64,000 bases of DNA, taken from Xiphias gladius (taxonomy: Eukaryota; Chordata; Actinopteri; Istiophoriformes; Xiphiidae). The position numbers and the translations under genes are program-made. This document shows positions 22,676 through 35,100 of the stretch, piece by piece. The notes under the pieces were generated by a model. The model saw nothing but the letters and a program-made list of their open reading frames with translations. It did no database searches and was not told the origin of the DNA. The DNA is taken from contig NC_053418.1 of assembly GCF_016859285.1 (NCBI RefSeq), positions 19,307,329 to 19,371,328 of the forward strand, in the 5' to 3' direction. Each line of letters begins with the position of its first letter. The first letter of the stretch is position 1.

Positions 22676-25600
22676 ATGGAGTTGACCTCGGACCGTGTGG
22701 TGGCAACACTTGAGATGTCGCAAATCAAAAGCGAAGACGATGAGCCTTTTAACAGTGACGGTGACTACGAGAGCTTGCCACCTCATGTCTCAGTGGCGAC
22801 CCACATGACAGCGGGAGCTGTGGCTGGCATACTGGAGCACACGGTGATGTACCCCGTGGACTCTGTCAAGGTAATGCACACGGAGGCGGCTCAGCAGTAA
22901 ATCACGCTTGTTTTGCCACCATAGCTCATTCACTGACTAGCTTCACACCACTGCTGACTGTGCCGACAGTCTGCTATCGACCGCTAGCAAGCGTTAGCTA
23001 TAAAATGTTCAAGCAGTCCATCCATAGTTAGCCTCAGTGTTAGCTAATTCAAGCACGACAGCCTGTTTGCGACAAGTACACTTAACAAATGAATAAAGCT
23101 TGCCAGTATAAATTAAATCGGAATTAAAATACCACGTGTTGGCTAAACCGTGCAATTAGTGGCAGTTCTACTATTTTTCCCTTCCTTTTTCGATGTAACC
23201 GTTAACTTTGTTACCATAGCAAGCTTGCTGAACGCCCACTGTAACCTGAATTTACCTAGTTTAATCTAGTTAAAAAGGTTAGAACAAAGTTATCGCCTTT
23301 TTAATCATGGGCTCATTTTGCTGTGCTATCCCAGTTTTTTTGTTTTTGTTTTTTTTCCCCTCAGTCACAGTTTGGTTGTTTTTTTTTTTTTTTTTGGATC
23401 ATGCAGTGAAACGAAATTAGTTATCCAGACTTTCTCTATTACTCACGTAGGGTAAGTGAAGGTCAAGTACGCGGCTGGACTGTAATAAAAGCCTTGAAAT
23501 TTTAAAACTAGTTTTATCGCCACGATACCGCCATTCTTAAATGATGAGCAATAACTTTTTACAGTGGGGCTAAACTCTGTAGTGCAGTTACGAAGTGTAT
23601 TTTTTGGCCACTTATACATGCACTGACTTAGGTCAGCTGTATCCCCGTTCAATAGAGACTCATTACTTTAAATTCCCATGATTGCAATAATAAATCAACA
23701 CTAAATTTAAATTGTTTATGATCTAGACATGTTATATTTAATGGATTAGATTTAACTTAACAAATAACAGCAAAGTGAATATACAGTAGATATATGTAAA
23801 AATAAATGAATGTAAAGAATTTGATAATAAACCAATGGGTTAGTACTAGTAAATAGGGGTGTAATTCTTGTTATGTACAAAATAAACAAAAATGCAATTT
23901 AGAAAATGTACAGTGTAAGTGATAGGGCTTTATTCTGTGCTTGTTAGAGACCAACCAATGCGTAGCAGAGCTGAAACAGTTAGTTGATTAATTGATTAGT
24001 TGATTGAAACAAAAATTCATCTACCCCTATTTCTCCTTTTTTTGGTTTTTTGTTTTTTTTAAATAATCGTTAACTTAATATCTTTGAGATTTGGACAGTT
24101 GATTAGTTTTAACAAGACATTTGGAGACATCACTTTTGGCTCTTTGAATTTGCAATGGGCTTTTTTCATTATTTTTTGACACAAGGATTAATCGACAACC
24201 AAGAAAATAATATGCAGAACGATCGATAATGGAAAAAAAATTGTTCGCTGCAGCCCTAATTCAGAATACATATAAATGTGCTTCCGATTTTGGTTTATCA
24301 CTGAGGAACTCATTCTTCTTTCTTCAAATGCGATGGGGTTCTTAAATATTTTGGAGATAGGAAAATAATGAACATCCTATTACCATCTGACGTCAATTAT
24401 ACTCACATTAGTAACAAGGAAGAGAAAAGTTGATTCTGAGTATATTTTGATCAAAAAGTCAGTTTTGATGTGTTGACTGAAACTTTTCACAAAAAAAACT
24501 TGCGTGTCAAGTTGCAAACATGTGACAATGCCCAGGTGTGTTTTTTAAGTAAAATACAGTGGTTTTCACAGAGGTACACAGATCATGATTTACATTTTGA
24601 ATTGTTTGACCAGAATTGATAATACAAATTCTTGGCCGGAATCACATGAGTTCATAAACAGAGAAACCCCTCCTGACTCCAGCACATTGTATGGCTGGTG
24701 TCTCAACAAATTTGTTGACTAACGAGTGCCATATTGAAGTTAAAGGCTGTTGTTGAAGTTAAGTAACTAAATGAAAATGTTTTTTTAAGCTTGTTAAAAA
24801 TTGGCATGTGTCTGCAAAGTAAATCGCAAACTGTTGATTGTGACCCTTGCCCGTGCAATCCTCTTTTTTTTTTTCTTTTTTTTTTTCTTTTCTTTTTTCT
24901 GCTCAGCTATTGTTTTTTTAACAATGTAGTGTTGTTTTGATAATTCGGCGTGCTGCTCTACCCCAACAATAATCTTGGTGTGGCACAGACAACTGCAAAT
25001 ATACTGCAAGAAAAAAAAGTCATTATATCCTCTTTGCTTCAGTGTCAAAGTCTTGACAACTTTCCAAAAAAACCCATAGACCTTTATTACACAAACCACT
25101 GTTGCCATTTCCTCTTGAGGTTACTAAATTTTCACAAGCACCTTCCAGCTGCTCCCCATTTAGTTGGATCAGTGTGTGTCTAGAGTTTAAACATAACCTG
25201 TTGTGAAATTTCAGCGGATCTAAACTGATGAAAGAGCTAATCATGGTTCCCATTTTTCCTATTTATATCGACAACTGCAATATATGAAATAGAAAAAACC
25301 GACATCTAAAACACAAGAGACAGACTCAAAAGCATTTCTTTCCAGCTTGAGATCCTAAATTAGTAGTCTGGTTGATGAAGTAATGAAATGATTTCTCACA
25401 TAGAAGTTGAGATGAGTTTAGCAGAATGTCCATTTTTATAAGACTTGGTGTATTTATTTTGAGTTTCGGTGTTCATTGAATAGTGGTAACAATCCACCTA
25501 ATCTATGTTTCAGCCTCCCAGTAAAGATCAAGACACGTCTTGGACTCAGGGAGTAGCCTGTGCTAAAGCTAGGAGGGGGATCTTATCGGTGTTGTGCACA

Positions 25601-28600
25601 TTTGGAATCAGCCTCGCACAGTGAAGGGTGTGTGTATGCAATTGCTCTTCTGTCGTGTTGATTAGTAAACGGCCATAGAACCACAACTGCCAAAGCTAAA
25701 TTAAAAAGAGGATAATGTGTTAGGTGAGAAGGTTTCCTTTTCAGGATGCTTGAATGGATACACTGGTGTTTGCTACCTGTTGTTACCTCACCTGACCGTG
25801 ACAGTTAAAAACTGGACCAGGACTTTATTTTTAAATCAGTAGCTGAAAAACTAATGATCATCTCATCTGCCTACATGTCCTAAAGTTAGTCCTCAAAGTA
25901 CTGGACTTAGTATTTCACTACGTTTCAGCTCCTGTCTTAACAGTTTCTTATACTGTCGTGTTAGGTCCCTGGCTAAAACAAATCTTTCACATCCATATTT
26001 TAAAGCTGATACCGATTTCAAATTTTTAAAGTTAAAAAAATCTTCAAATGATATGTCAGCCAAAAGCCATTTTACGAGTGAAAGATGAACTCAGTGCTCT
26101 CTAGTGGTCACTGTCAATGCAATGTGCCATGTGCAGTGTTAAATCATTCGGCCATCACACCCTGCTTTAACATCCCATCATAGACCAATAAACCAGTAAT
26201 GTTGGCTCTTTTAAACCATAACCATAATCTCTCCCCAAATTTCTTTTATTTTGAATCGTTAAACTTTGAGTATTAATCTCAGGCTTTTGGTTACTGAAGA
26301 AGTACCTGTGTTGTGTTTTTAAGTACATGAGATGTCTTTTATCATCAGGCATTCACTGCTCACTAAAAACAGAGCACAGTCTGAGGATACAGTTGGAACT
26401 GCCTGTAGGTTACATTGTCCCCAGCATAATTTAAGATTCAGATTTGCTGTAGAGCAAACTGATACTGGCATTTTTAACTAGTTTCATCTGTCGAGGACCT
26501 CACTGATAGGCTTGAATATAGAATTCATATTAATGCCTCTGTCTTCAAAAGAACAGTGCAGAAATTCAGCCACAAAAATTTAAAATGTAAACTATGCTAC
26601 CAGGTTTTGTGTGCCCCAAGTTCCCAAAGCTGTATCAAACGGAAACGTAATTGATACTTTATTGTCAAACCAAAGGAAGGAAACACATGGGAACATGCTG
26701 AGGAAGATAGACTTGGCCTATCTCCTGAGTCAGCCCCAGATCTCCTCGCAAATAAAAACATGCTTTGTGCTGTCCAGATAACTTGGCATGGTGGAGTAAA
26801 ACAAAGAGCTGCCACAGCCTCCCACACCAGCCTTGCGAGAGACACACATCACTCAGACAGGCCCTCACTGCTGCCAAGAGCACTTGGAACAATGTGAGAC
26901 TATTGCAAGGAACAATGCATCAAGAAATCATAATTGGTGCCCACTTTAAAGCCACTCACGGTGCCGTTCATGCAGAGCCCTAACTTTTACGCTTGGGTGC
27001 TTTAACTGTCATCAAATCTAACCAAAGTGGAACAAATGAAAAGCAGTGGTTTAAATATGTCTTAATTTTCCCAGACGAGGATGCAGAGCCTGCAACCAGA
27101 CCCGAATGCACAGTACAGGAGTGTGTATGAGGCTCTGAAAAGGATCATCCAGACAGAGGGGATCTTCAGACCGCTGAGGGGCCTCAACATCACCATGATG
27201 GGAGCGGGACCTGCCCATGCGCTCTACTTCGCCTGCTATGAGCGGGTCAAACGGTCACTAAGTGACGTCATTCAGAGTGGAGGCAACAGCCATTTAGCCA
27301 ATGGTATGGGTTCCTACGTCTCAACACAAATCACTTCATTGTCATATTAACTTCTTCACTCTAGGCCAAGCAACATGGCCTGGAGGAGTGTAGTAAGGAT
27401 AAGTCATGTTAATGCCATATCCTGTTTACAATGGCAAGGACAAAGCCATATCCCAAAAATGAAAAATCCAAACATGATATCTGGGATGTGTGGCTGTTTT
27501 TTTGCATGTGAACACCAGGTCCTCTACCAGAATAAGGCTCATGTTTTTGACAAAAGTTGTTACAGTTCTTTTTGTTTGTTGTTAAACTTCTTCTAAATGC
27601 AGTCACTGGTTTAGACTAGACAAAACCTGTTTATCTTTTAACAGGTATGGCAGGTAGTGTGGCCACTGTTCTCCATGATGCAGTCATGAACCCAGCTGAA
27701 GGTAAGAAACAAAATTCTAAGAAGGTTCTTCCTTGGTGGACGGCACGATGGTGCACTGCTCAGCACTGTTGCCTAGCAGTAAGAAGGCTCTGTGCTCAAA
27801 CCGGTGCTCCGGTTATCTCCCACAGACCGAAAAACATGCATGTCTGTTGGCCTTACTTGGTGATTCTAAATTGTCTGTAGGTGTGAATGTGAGCAGGAGT
27901 GGTTTTATGTCTCTCTGTGTGAGCCGTGTGATAGACTGGCAACCGGTCCAGGGTGTATCCCGCCTCTCGCCCACTGTCAGCTTTGATAGGCTCCACCCCG
28001 AGACCCCTCCAAAGGATAAGCAGTATAGCTAATGGATGGATGGGCGGCCTTTAAAGGATAAATGTGACAATATTCTATTATTGTTCTTCTCTCAGCAAAT
28101 CCCATGAAAAAACAAAACCCACAATAAATCAGTGCTACAAATGATCTATGAATTGATGGCACTATCTGTGTATCTAATGCCCAATATACTTTATTCTTAT
28201 GTGCCATACAACTCCATTGTTGTCCAAAAACATCAATAAGCCACACTGTTGCGCTGTGGGACATGTTCCTTAGTTGTAGTTTATCTTGAGACATTCCCAC
28301 ATACACCGTCCTGCTGCAGTACATGCTCACTAGATGCACCAAATGTGTATTAATTTCAGCTCCATTAGGAGCAAAAGAGCTTGGGGCAGGTTGCCATAAA
28401 CAAGTTAGGTAGGTCAGACAGACAAACGAACGCATTTTCGGTTTTGGTCTTTTCGTGGGACATATTAACAGAATGTAGAATAATGCCAGCTCTGTCCCTT
28501 TGAAAACAGGGAATATTAACACTGTCTTGGACTGTACTGGCCAGCACAGTATTATTAGTGAAATGATTGATTTGGTTCACACTTGCCAGTTAGATAAACT

Positions 28601-29328
28601 TTGGCATCATCCACCTGCAGAGTTAAGTTGTGTACTTTCATCTCTTCTTGTTTCACACATGTCTTTTGGTCAAGTATAATGATGATCGTTGATAATTGTC
28701 TGACTTGCCAGTTAACCTATTTAAAACATAAAAAATACTGGTTATTTTTCAAATATAACAGTTATTTTTTTGGTTCTTTGTTTCCTTCCATAACTCAGTG
28801 GTAAAGCAGAGGATGCAAATGTACAACTCTCCATATCGAGGACTTTTGGACTGTGTTCGGACAGTAACGCGTACTGAAGGCATTGGGGCCTTCTACCGCA
28901 GCTACAGCACACAGCTGACCATGAACATCCCCTTCCAGGCCGTTCACTTCATCACCTACGAGCTGATGCAGGAACAGTTAAACCCCCAGAGACATTACAA
29001 CCCTGGCAGCCACATAGTGTCGGGAGCAGCAGCGGGAGCTGTTTCCGCAGCAATAACCACTCCACTTGACGTGTGTAAAACGCTGCTCAACACACAAGAG
29101 AATGTAGCGCTCAACTCCATGAACATCAGCGGCCACTTAACAGGAATGGCTAATGCCTTCAGGACAGTCTACCGGCTTGGCGGTCTGGCTGCCTTCTTTA
29201 AAGGTGTCCAAGCAAGGATTATATACCAGATGCCCTCCACTGCCATTGCCTGGTCAGTGTACGAGTTCTTCAAGTACTTCCTGACGAAGCAGCAACTGGA
29301 ACAAGAGGCAGGACCTGGCCCGCTGTAA
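22676..29328 (+). CDS. slc25a37: Mitoferrin-1, mitochondrial iron importer
   Basis: Inner-membrane carrier that brings ferrous iron into mitochondria for haem and Fe-S cluster synthesis, mainly in developing red cells (zebrafish frascati locus). Four exons: 22676-22870, 27075-27303, 27645-27701, 28799-29328; 336 aa, against 338 in human. All three carrier signatures are present: PVDSVKTRMQ (from residue 60), PAEVVKQRMQ and [10 protein letters not shown], each with the Pro and the acidic and basic residues of PxD/ExxK/R. The N-terminus begins MEL and reaches [13 protein letters not shown] as in mammalian mitoferrin-1. The third exon is only 57 nt. Intron 1 is 4.2 kb and carries a DNA-transposon-like repeat; intron 3 carries a SINE-like element. 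Mitoferrin-2 (slc25a28) was considered, but N-terminus, length and neighbours (entpd4, nkx3.1, stc1) favour slc25a37. Confidence 0.96.
22871..27074 (+). other. slc25a37: slc25a37 intron 1
   Basis: Donor GTAATG, acceptor TTTTCCCAG. A 4.2-kb intron, long for this gene; it holds the repeat at 23958-24259, several poly-T tracts (for example 24861-24898) and a GATA core on the minus strand near 25583 (TTATC). No coding exon seen. Confidence 0.7.
23958..24259. mobile_element. MITE-like repeat with degenerate terminal inverted repeats
   Basis: The left end reads AGAGCTGAAACAGTTAG and the right end, on the opposite strand, AGGGCTGCAGCGAACAA: a terminal inverted repeat of about 17 bp with several mismatches. 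Inside are AT-rich TTGATTAATTGATTAGT and ATTAATCGACAA stretches and a GACATTTGGAGACATCAC core, a pattern I recognise from a very common percomorph DNA-transposon-derived repeat. Confidence 0.6.
27741..28043 (+). mobile_element. SINE-like teleost repeat in slc25a37 intron 3
   Basis: The head (CGGCACGATGGTGCACTGCT) resembles a tRNA-type A-box region and is followed by a degenerate B-box (TGCTCAAACC). The body has AAAAACATGCATGTCTGTTGG and TGATTCTAAATTGTCTGTAGG, and the tail has CCCGCCTCTCGCCCACTGTC and GATGGATGG. This is a widespread fish repeat in sense orientation; a segment after the B-box appears deleted. Confidence 0.65.
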
Positions 29329-29599
29329 TGGAAACTGTGTTGGAGCAACTGACACCTAGACTGATGAAAGAAAGCTCCAACCTGACGGTGTGCGAGCTCA
29401 ATGTGTTTTTTCCATTGTTAAAATAACATCAGTTATTGAGTAACCCAGAAGTCATCGTGGTAGAGGTGTGGCAGAGAAGGGCACTTCTTGCTACTCATTT
29501 ACCTAAGTTTGTGTGTGTTTTTGAGTTGGGATTATATTGCACAGTAATATAATATGCAGACAGATGACCTCATAAAAGTGTGTGTGTGTGTGTGTGGGG

Positions 29600-29689
<90 letters not shown>

Positions 29690-32120
29690 CCTCCCCCCAC
29701 ACAAACACACTTTTGAGTATCATCTTCCTCCTCCACAGACCCATCAACCACAACTCTCCAAACTCTTTTCTACATGTGGTGACTGTATAATTGAGTTTGT
29801 CTTGAATGATGTTTATAGTTCTTAATATTGGAACTTTTTATTTATTTTGTTAGCTTTCCGAGCTTGTATTTTATAGATGCGGAAGAAACACAGTGGTGTT
29901 TGTTTTATTTCGTGGTGTATTTATAAAGAACCATTGCAACGCATTCCTTATTTCCACTCCACAGCGGACAGGACAGTTGCACTTTCCAAGTGCCTCATAA
30001 ATATTAAACAATGCTTCACCTTATTTTTTTTATTTATTTTTTTTCCTCGTTTTGCACCTGTTTTTGAACAAAGAAATCTTTCCCTATTTCATTTTTGTTT
30101 GGTCCACGTTGTATCCAAAAAGCGTACAATTCTGTTATAAGATTAAATCTTATTTTGGCTTTTTATGCCATAATCGGTCATACTTGTCAAATCTGAACAT
30201 GCTAAACTGGATGGTGCTTTGGGTTTTTTTTAATAATTATCTCTGCACCAAATGGTCAGAGGTCAGTCTGCAGAAACTGTCTAGTCATTTTGTTACTGTT
30301 TTTTTGCATTAAATGCAAAATACCATGTTTCCCCCACTGAGAGACTCTTCCTCTCAGCATCAAGGTGTATAGGCCGTAACGGTCCAGTTATTTGCCTTAT
30401 TAAAGCGCAGCACTACAACACTCCTTACGCACAATAACCTGTTGCAGAAAGACTGCAGCTTGTTCATATGTATTCAAAACCATGAATATATATTTTGAAG
30501 GTGACTATTTCTTAGAAACTTCATAATACAGGTCAGATGAGGTTGTTACTTGAGATGATGGCCATGTCTCAACCTTTATTTGCATTTCTATTAGTGTGAT
30601 GTTTGTGTCATAATGACCTTTAACCTAAAGGTTGTAGACTGAATATAGAATATTTTAGTGCAGAATTTGTGTGATCCAAAATGTAATAACTTTAATTTTA
30701 TTTTGAAACTGACCAATGATGTTGGGCACTCTACGTTACCATGAGACCAGTAAAAGCCTGATCAGATCAGCTGGTCAGCAGGAAATGCTGATTCTTTTAT
30801 TTTCACTTGTCCTGTTGTAGTTACACATTTCCTGTCCTGACTGCTCTCTCTAGCCTATTGTCTATTTTTGATTCAGTAGTCAAGACATTCCTCCCGATAT
30901 TGATGTAATCCAGCAAGAAGCCAGATTTATTTGTTTTTAATTATGGGGGGTTTTTTCTTACTCTGGAAAAGTTCAGAGAGTTCATTAGATTCCAGTGATC
31001 TCACGAACCACTTAACAACGGATTTTCTTTGTGCTTTTACAGTTGGGTAATTATTAATATACCAAAGACATGCATTATATTCTATGCATCTTACTTTGAA
31101 CTTGTAATTAAGATGCTGGGTGCCTGCCTGCTGTGAATGTCATTCCACTCCCCTCCCCCAATAGTTCCCACTCAGAGTAGGGTTAAATTGCCTCTTTGCA
31201 TAAATTCTTCAGTATTTTTCATTTAGCTCTAAAGGCTTGGTTTCTGTATGTGTTTGGAGCTTGATGTTGTCAAAAAAGTCTTTTCTGCCTGAGCATTTAC
31301 ATTTGCTCCCCTGACAAGTTTCACTGACTACTAAAGTACCTGAGCAAAAGCAGTTAAAAGTGGAAATTGTATGTTCTTATGAATATATTGGAACGTTTTC
31401 ATTATGTTTGGAATTTTACACTGTGACCTAATTTTCATTGACTGATTAGTTGGTTTAGACTATATAAACTACTTATATTGAATATAGTTACACGTGCAAT
31501 ATGAATTTCACATGAATGGACAAGGTGTTCGGCTTGAATATAAAAAGCGGCTTAATTAGCATAGGCTCATACAGCTGTTTTATTCTATCTAGGTCTAATC
31601 GCAGTTACAGTGGGTTAGTCTGTTGCCCACATTGTGTTCATTTTTTCAGTTTGTCCACTGACAAAACTCTACTCTTCAGATCTTTAGTTAATCATATGAT
31701 AAACAAAGGCAAAATGAAGCCAGTCAGAATAGTTTTTGATTTATTGCATTATACTCTTAAGTCAACACTGCTTTACCTCCTGCATCATTCCTTTGAGTTG
31801 TCAGTTCATAATAGAAAATAATAATTTCCAAAACTGTGTGTCCAAGTACTTTTAACATGTCAAAGTAGTGTTTCTAATAGATGATTACATTTTGAAGGAG
31901 ACAGGAGAGCTTATATTCTATGTGGGGACTTTAATAATGTAAATATTTTTATGCTATTTACGCACAAATGATTGAAATGGGAGTTGGGATGATTTTTTGC
32001 GGAGTGCCATCTCCAGAACAGGAATGCTTGGAAGTTTGACAATGCAAATATGAAATGATTGTAGTTGTGCTGCTACAGTATGTAACACTGGAGCTGAAAT
32101 AAACATGCAACTGAGGAATG
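29329..32120 (+). other. slc25a37: slc25a37 3'UTR (probable extent)
   Basis: AT-rich non-coding DNA after the stop. Several candidate polyadenylation signals occur (ATTAAA near 30002, AATAAA at 32098-32103). The distal AATAAA is followed by GT-rich sequence (TGTGTGTGTGTTG near 32140), typical of a downstream element, so a 2.8-kb 3'UTR is plausible but not proven. Confidence 0.4.
29579..29690. repeat. (GT)n-(TA)n-T(n) compound microsatellite
   Basis: GT repeat, a short G run, about 35 TA units, then a long T run. It lies about 250 bases after the slc25a37 stop, so it is probably transcribed; the TA part is self-complementary. Confidence 0.95.
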
Positions 32121-35100
32121 CTGTGGCTTTGTTTCTTGTGTGTGTGTGTTGTTTCTGAACTAATTCAATATTTGCTTTGATAATCTATGTCCTGTCTCAG
32201 TCAATCTTTTAGATGTTGGGGAGGATGTTGTTTTTATTCTTTGAAACGCCAAGAGCTTTACAAGTTAATGGAACTTTAGTTTGACATTACCTCCTTTCCA
32301 GTCCAAATATGTGATAATTTTACCTAAAGAAACAAAAAAAGATGCAACACTGTATCTAACAGCTTTTGAGACAGATTATTCTTCATTACAAAGAAATGGC
32401 AGTTGGGATCAGTGCCACCAATTCAAAAGAGTGAAAGCTCTGAGCCAAACTAACACGAATGATATGGGGTTGATACTGAACTCAACTTTTAAGGTTAAAT
32501 AATCAGAAATATTTGACTCATCAACCTTCTTTCCTTTGAAGGCAAAATGGCTTATTTCATGTTTTCTAGGCTTTAGTGTCAACGCTGAAAACGAGCGATT
32601 AATTGTTTTGGAAGGATCCTAAGAAACAGCATGGACACACCCTGCTGGAAAATGAGAATGCAGGAAGGGGAACAAGCTCTGGGCAAATATTCTTGCTGAA
32701 TACTTGTACTTTGGTCCTGTTTATAGGGGGTGAAAAGTTTTGCTCCTGCTCAGTGTGGGTGTGGCCATCATCATCAGTTCAGTCATCAACATGTGCCGGG
32801 AAAAACACTTTACTCACAGCACTGAAAAATGACTTTACAAAAATTGAACAGCGATTTGTCTTCCCAGAATCACTGTCCCTGTTACTCCACTGAATACGCC
32901 ATAGACGGCGTTCATAGGGGCTCTTTCTTTAGCAGAAAGTAGCTCAGACGGATGCTGTTCATAACAACCTTTGGGGATTATCTTGAGCTACCGGTACACA
33001 CATCTATACAACTTTTGGGAAAGAGAAGTTGCAGCAACATTTTAAAATTTAAACATACTTTTTCAGTGCTGTGAGCACCACAAGCCAAGAGGCCAGTGTC
33101 TGAATTCAAAATGATCTGCACTGCTGAATACCATCAGTAATAAGCGACAAAATATGTTTATTGGAAATTTGTGTGAACCAACCCTTTAAAGTATGTGGCC
33201 TGCAGGAGTCATACCGTTCCTGTAGAGGGCGCTATAGTATTGTTTAAAGGCTGACATCACAGGCACGTGGGGGACAAGCCTCCAAGTCAGAGATGATGTT
33301 GACATGCGTTGTCACTGTGGCTCTGCCACCCAACATTAGGTCACATGATGGTGTCACGATCAGTCCAGCACCATTGGCTCTGCTCCTCAATTTGTCTCAT
33401 GGAGAGAAAAGGGTTTGAAGAAGCCCCTACAAGTCTTGAACTTGGATTTAAAATGATGTGAAAGCTCATTACTTTGCCAGTACTGATAACTCATCAAAGA
33501 TTAAAAATATTTATTACATATCAGATGTGGGCTTTGAAGTTAGCATGTTGATTTTCTGCTCCGGCCTTTTCCTTCTTCTTGTGAGGAAAATCTATTTTAC
33601 CTGGACTCAGGTCAAGTTTCTCTCATGTACTGGAGCCCTTTACACTGGGGGCACCACAAACTGCATCTCTGAAGTTATCAAAGAAATCAGTCTGCTCTAA
33701 CTCTCAGTATTTGATTGCTAAAGCCACTCTTGTTACCTTGCACAAAAAAAGATATTTAAAAAATGTCAAAAAATATCGCACTTCTATCTCATCACCAATT
33801 TTTTTTTTTTATCCTACATGGAAGAGACAACGCTTTGACTGCAAATGCTCTTCCTCAGGTATTGGTGGGTATGTGAAGACGCCTGCATACACAGATATAC
33901 AGATCAACTGCAAATTGGATGACTGATAAAATACACATAAGTACAATAGGCCAAATCATTTAATTACTGGAAGTGGTCCCACGTGAATATCACATCAACA
34001 TTGCATAAAAAGTGCAGGATTAGATGCATACCATACACAGTCCCATTTTGAATGCCCTCATCGACCTCAAATTGTTCTCAAGTTATCCGTGTTGTATGTA
34101 ATCATAAAGTTTTGTTCCTGAGTTCTACTTATTCTGCTGTTTATATGAAGGTAAATGCTATATTTCAAATGTGTGTCCTGTACATAATACAGTGTGTAAT
34201 GACAGAAAAACCAGACTGATCTGATTTTTTGTGGAGATGTAGACAGTGCGGAGCTTTATTCCAAACCAACATGCCTCTGGACACGTACACTTGTGCTGTA
34301 ACGTTGTTGTCCCTGATGTGTTTAGTTTTCGCCCTTGTCCATGAGCAGGTTGTTTATCCGAAGCGCACAATGAACGGCCCCCTCAGCCCATGTCCTCTGT
34401 CCTTGTCATACTTTTCTCTAATCACTTTAATCTGCAGTAAACTATCCCACTACTTTCTGTCTTTATCCCACAGATAAACATGCTGGAAAATGACTCTTCT
34501 CTCTCTGCCTGCCTGTTTCTTTCCCTTTCTTTCTCTCTCTTTCCCTCTCTCTCTCTCTCACACACACTCACACCCACACCCACACACACACACACACATG
34601 CACACTGTTTGTAGCCGCACAATCAATGTTAACCATCAGCTAAGTTGGATGCAGCAGTGTATCTGCTGATGAGAGAAGTAAGGCAGCTGCTCTACTGGTA
34701 CCGTAACATGAGGAATCCAGTTACACTAATCGAGGAAGTTTATGAGTGTTCCCATGTGAAAAGATCAGGGCTGTTTTAAACCTTCTTATCAACTCCAACA
34801 AATTTGTCAGACAGTCACGGCATATTGGAGCACTGACAAAGGCTGTCTTTGTGGTCGGGCTTTGGTTTTCTTCTCATCTGTTATGAGGATCTGCTTGTTT
34901 TTCAAAGCATCATTGGCCACCTCGAAGAGCATGACGACGGCTCCACGACCGCACTGTTCACTTCATCTCACAATCAGCTCCCTAAATATATAGACAAAGA
35001 GGATAAACTCTTGAGAACGGAGACTTAACATTGTATTTCTTGGCGTTTATGCCAGCCTCATTTCCACATCCCAGAAAATCTTTATGTAGCCATGCACTGG

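Noticed and set aside
27733-28032. 99-codon ORF in slc25a37 intron 3
   Set aside because: Lies within the SINE-like repeat.
29503-29825. ORFs encoding (Ile-Tyr)n
   Set aside because: Translation of the TA microsatellite.
29886-29901. Iron-responsive-element-like hairpin (AAACA-CAGTGG-TGTTT) in the mitoferrin 3'UTR
   Set aside because: The upper stem and CAGTG loop fit, but the sixth loop base is G (IREs use A, C or U), the bulged C below the stem is absent and there is no lower stem.
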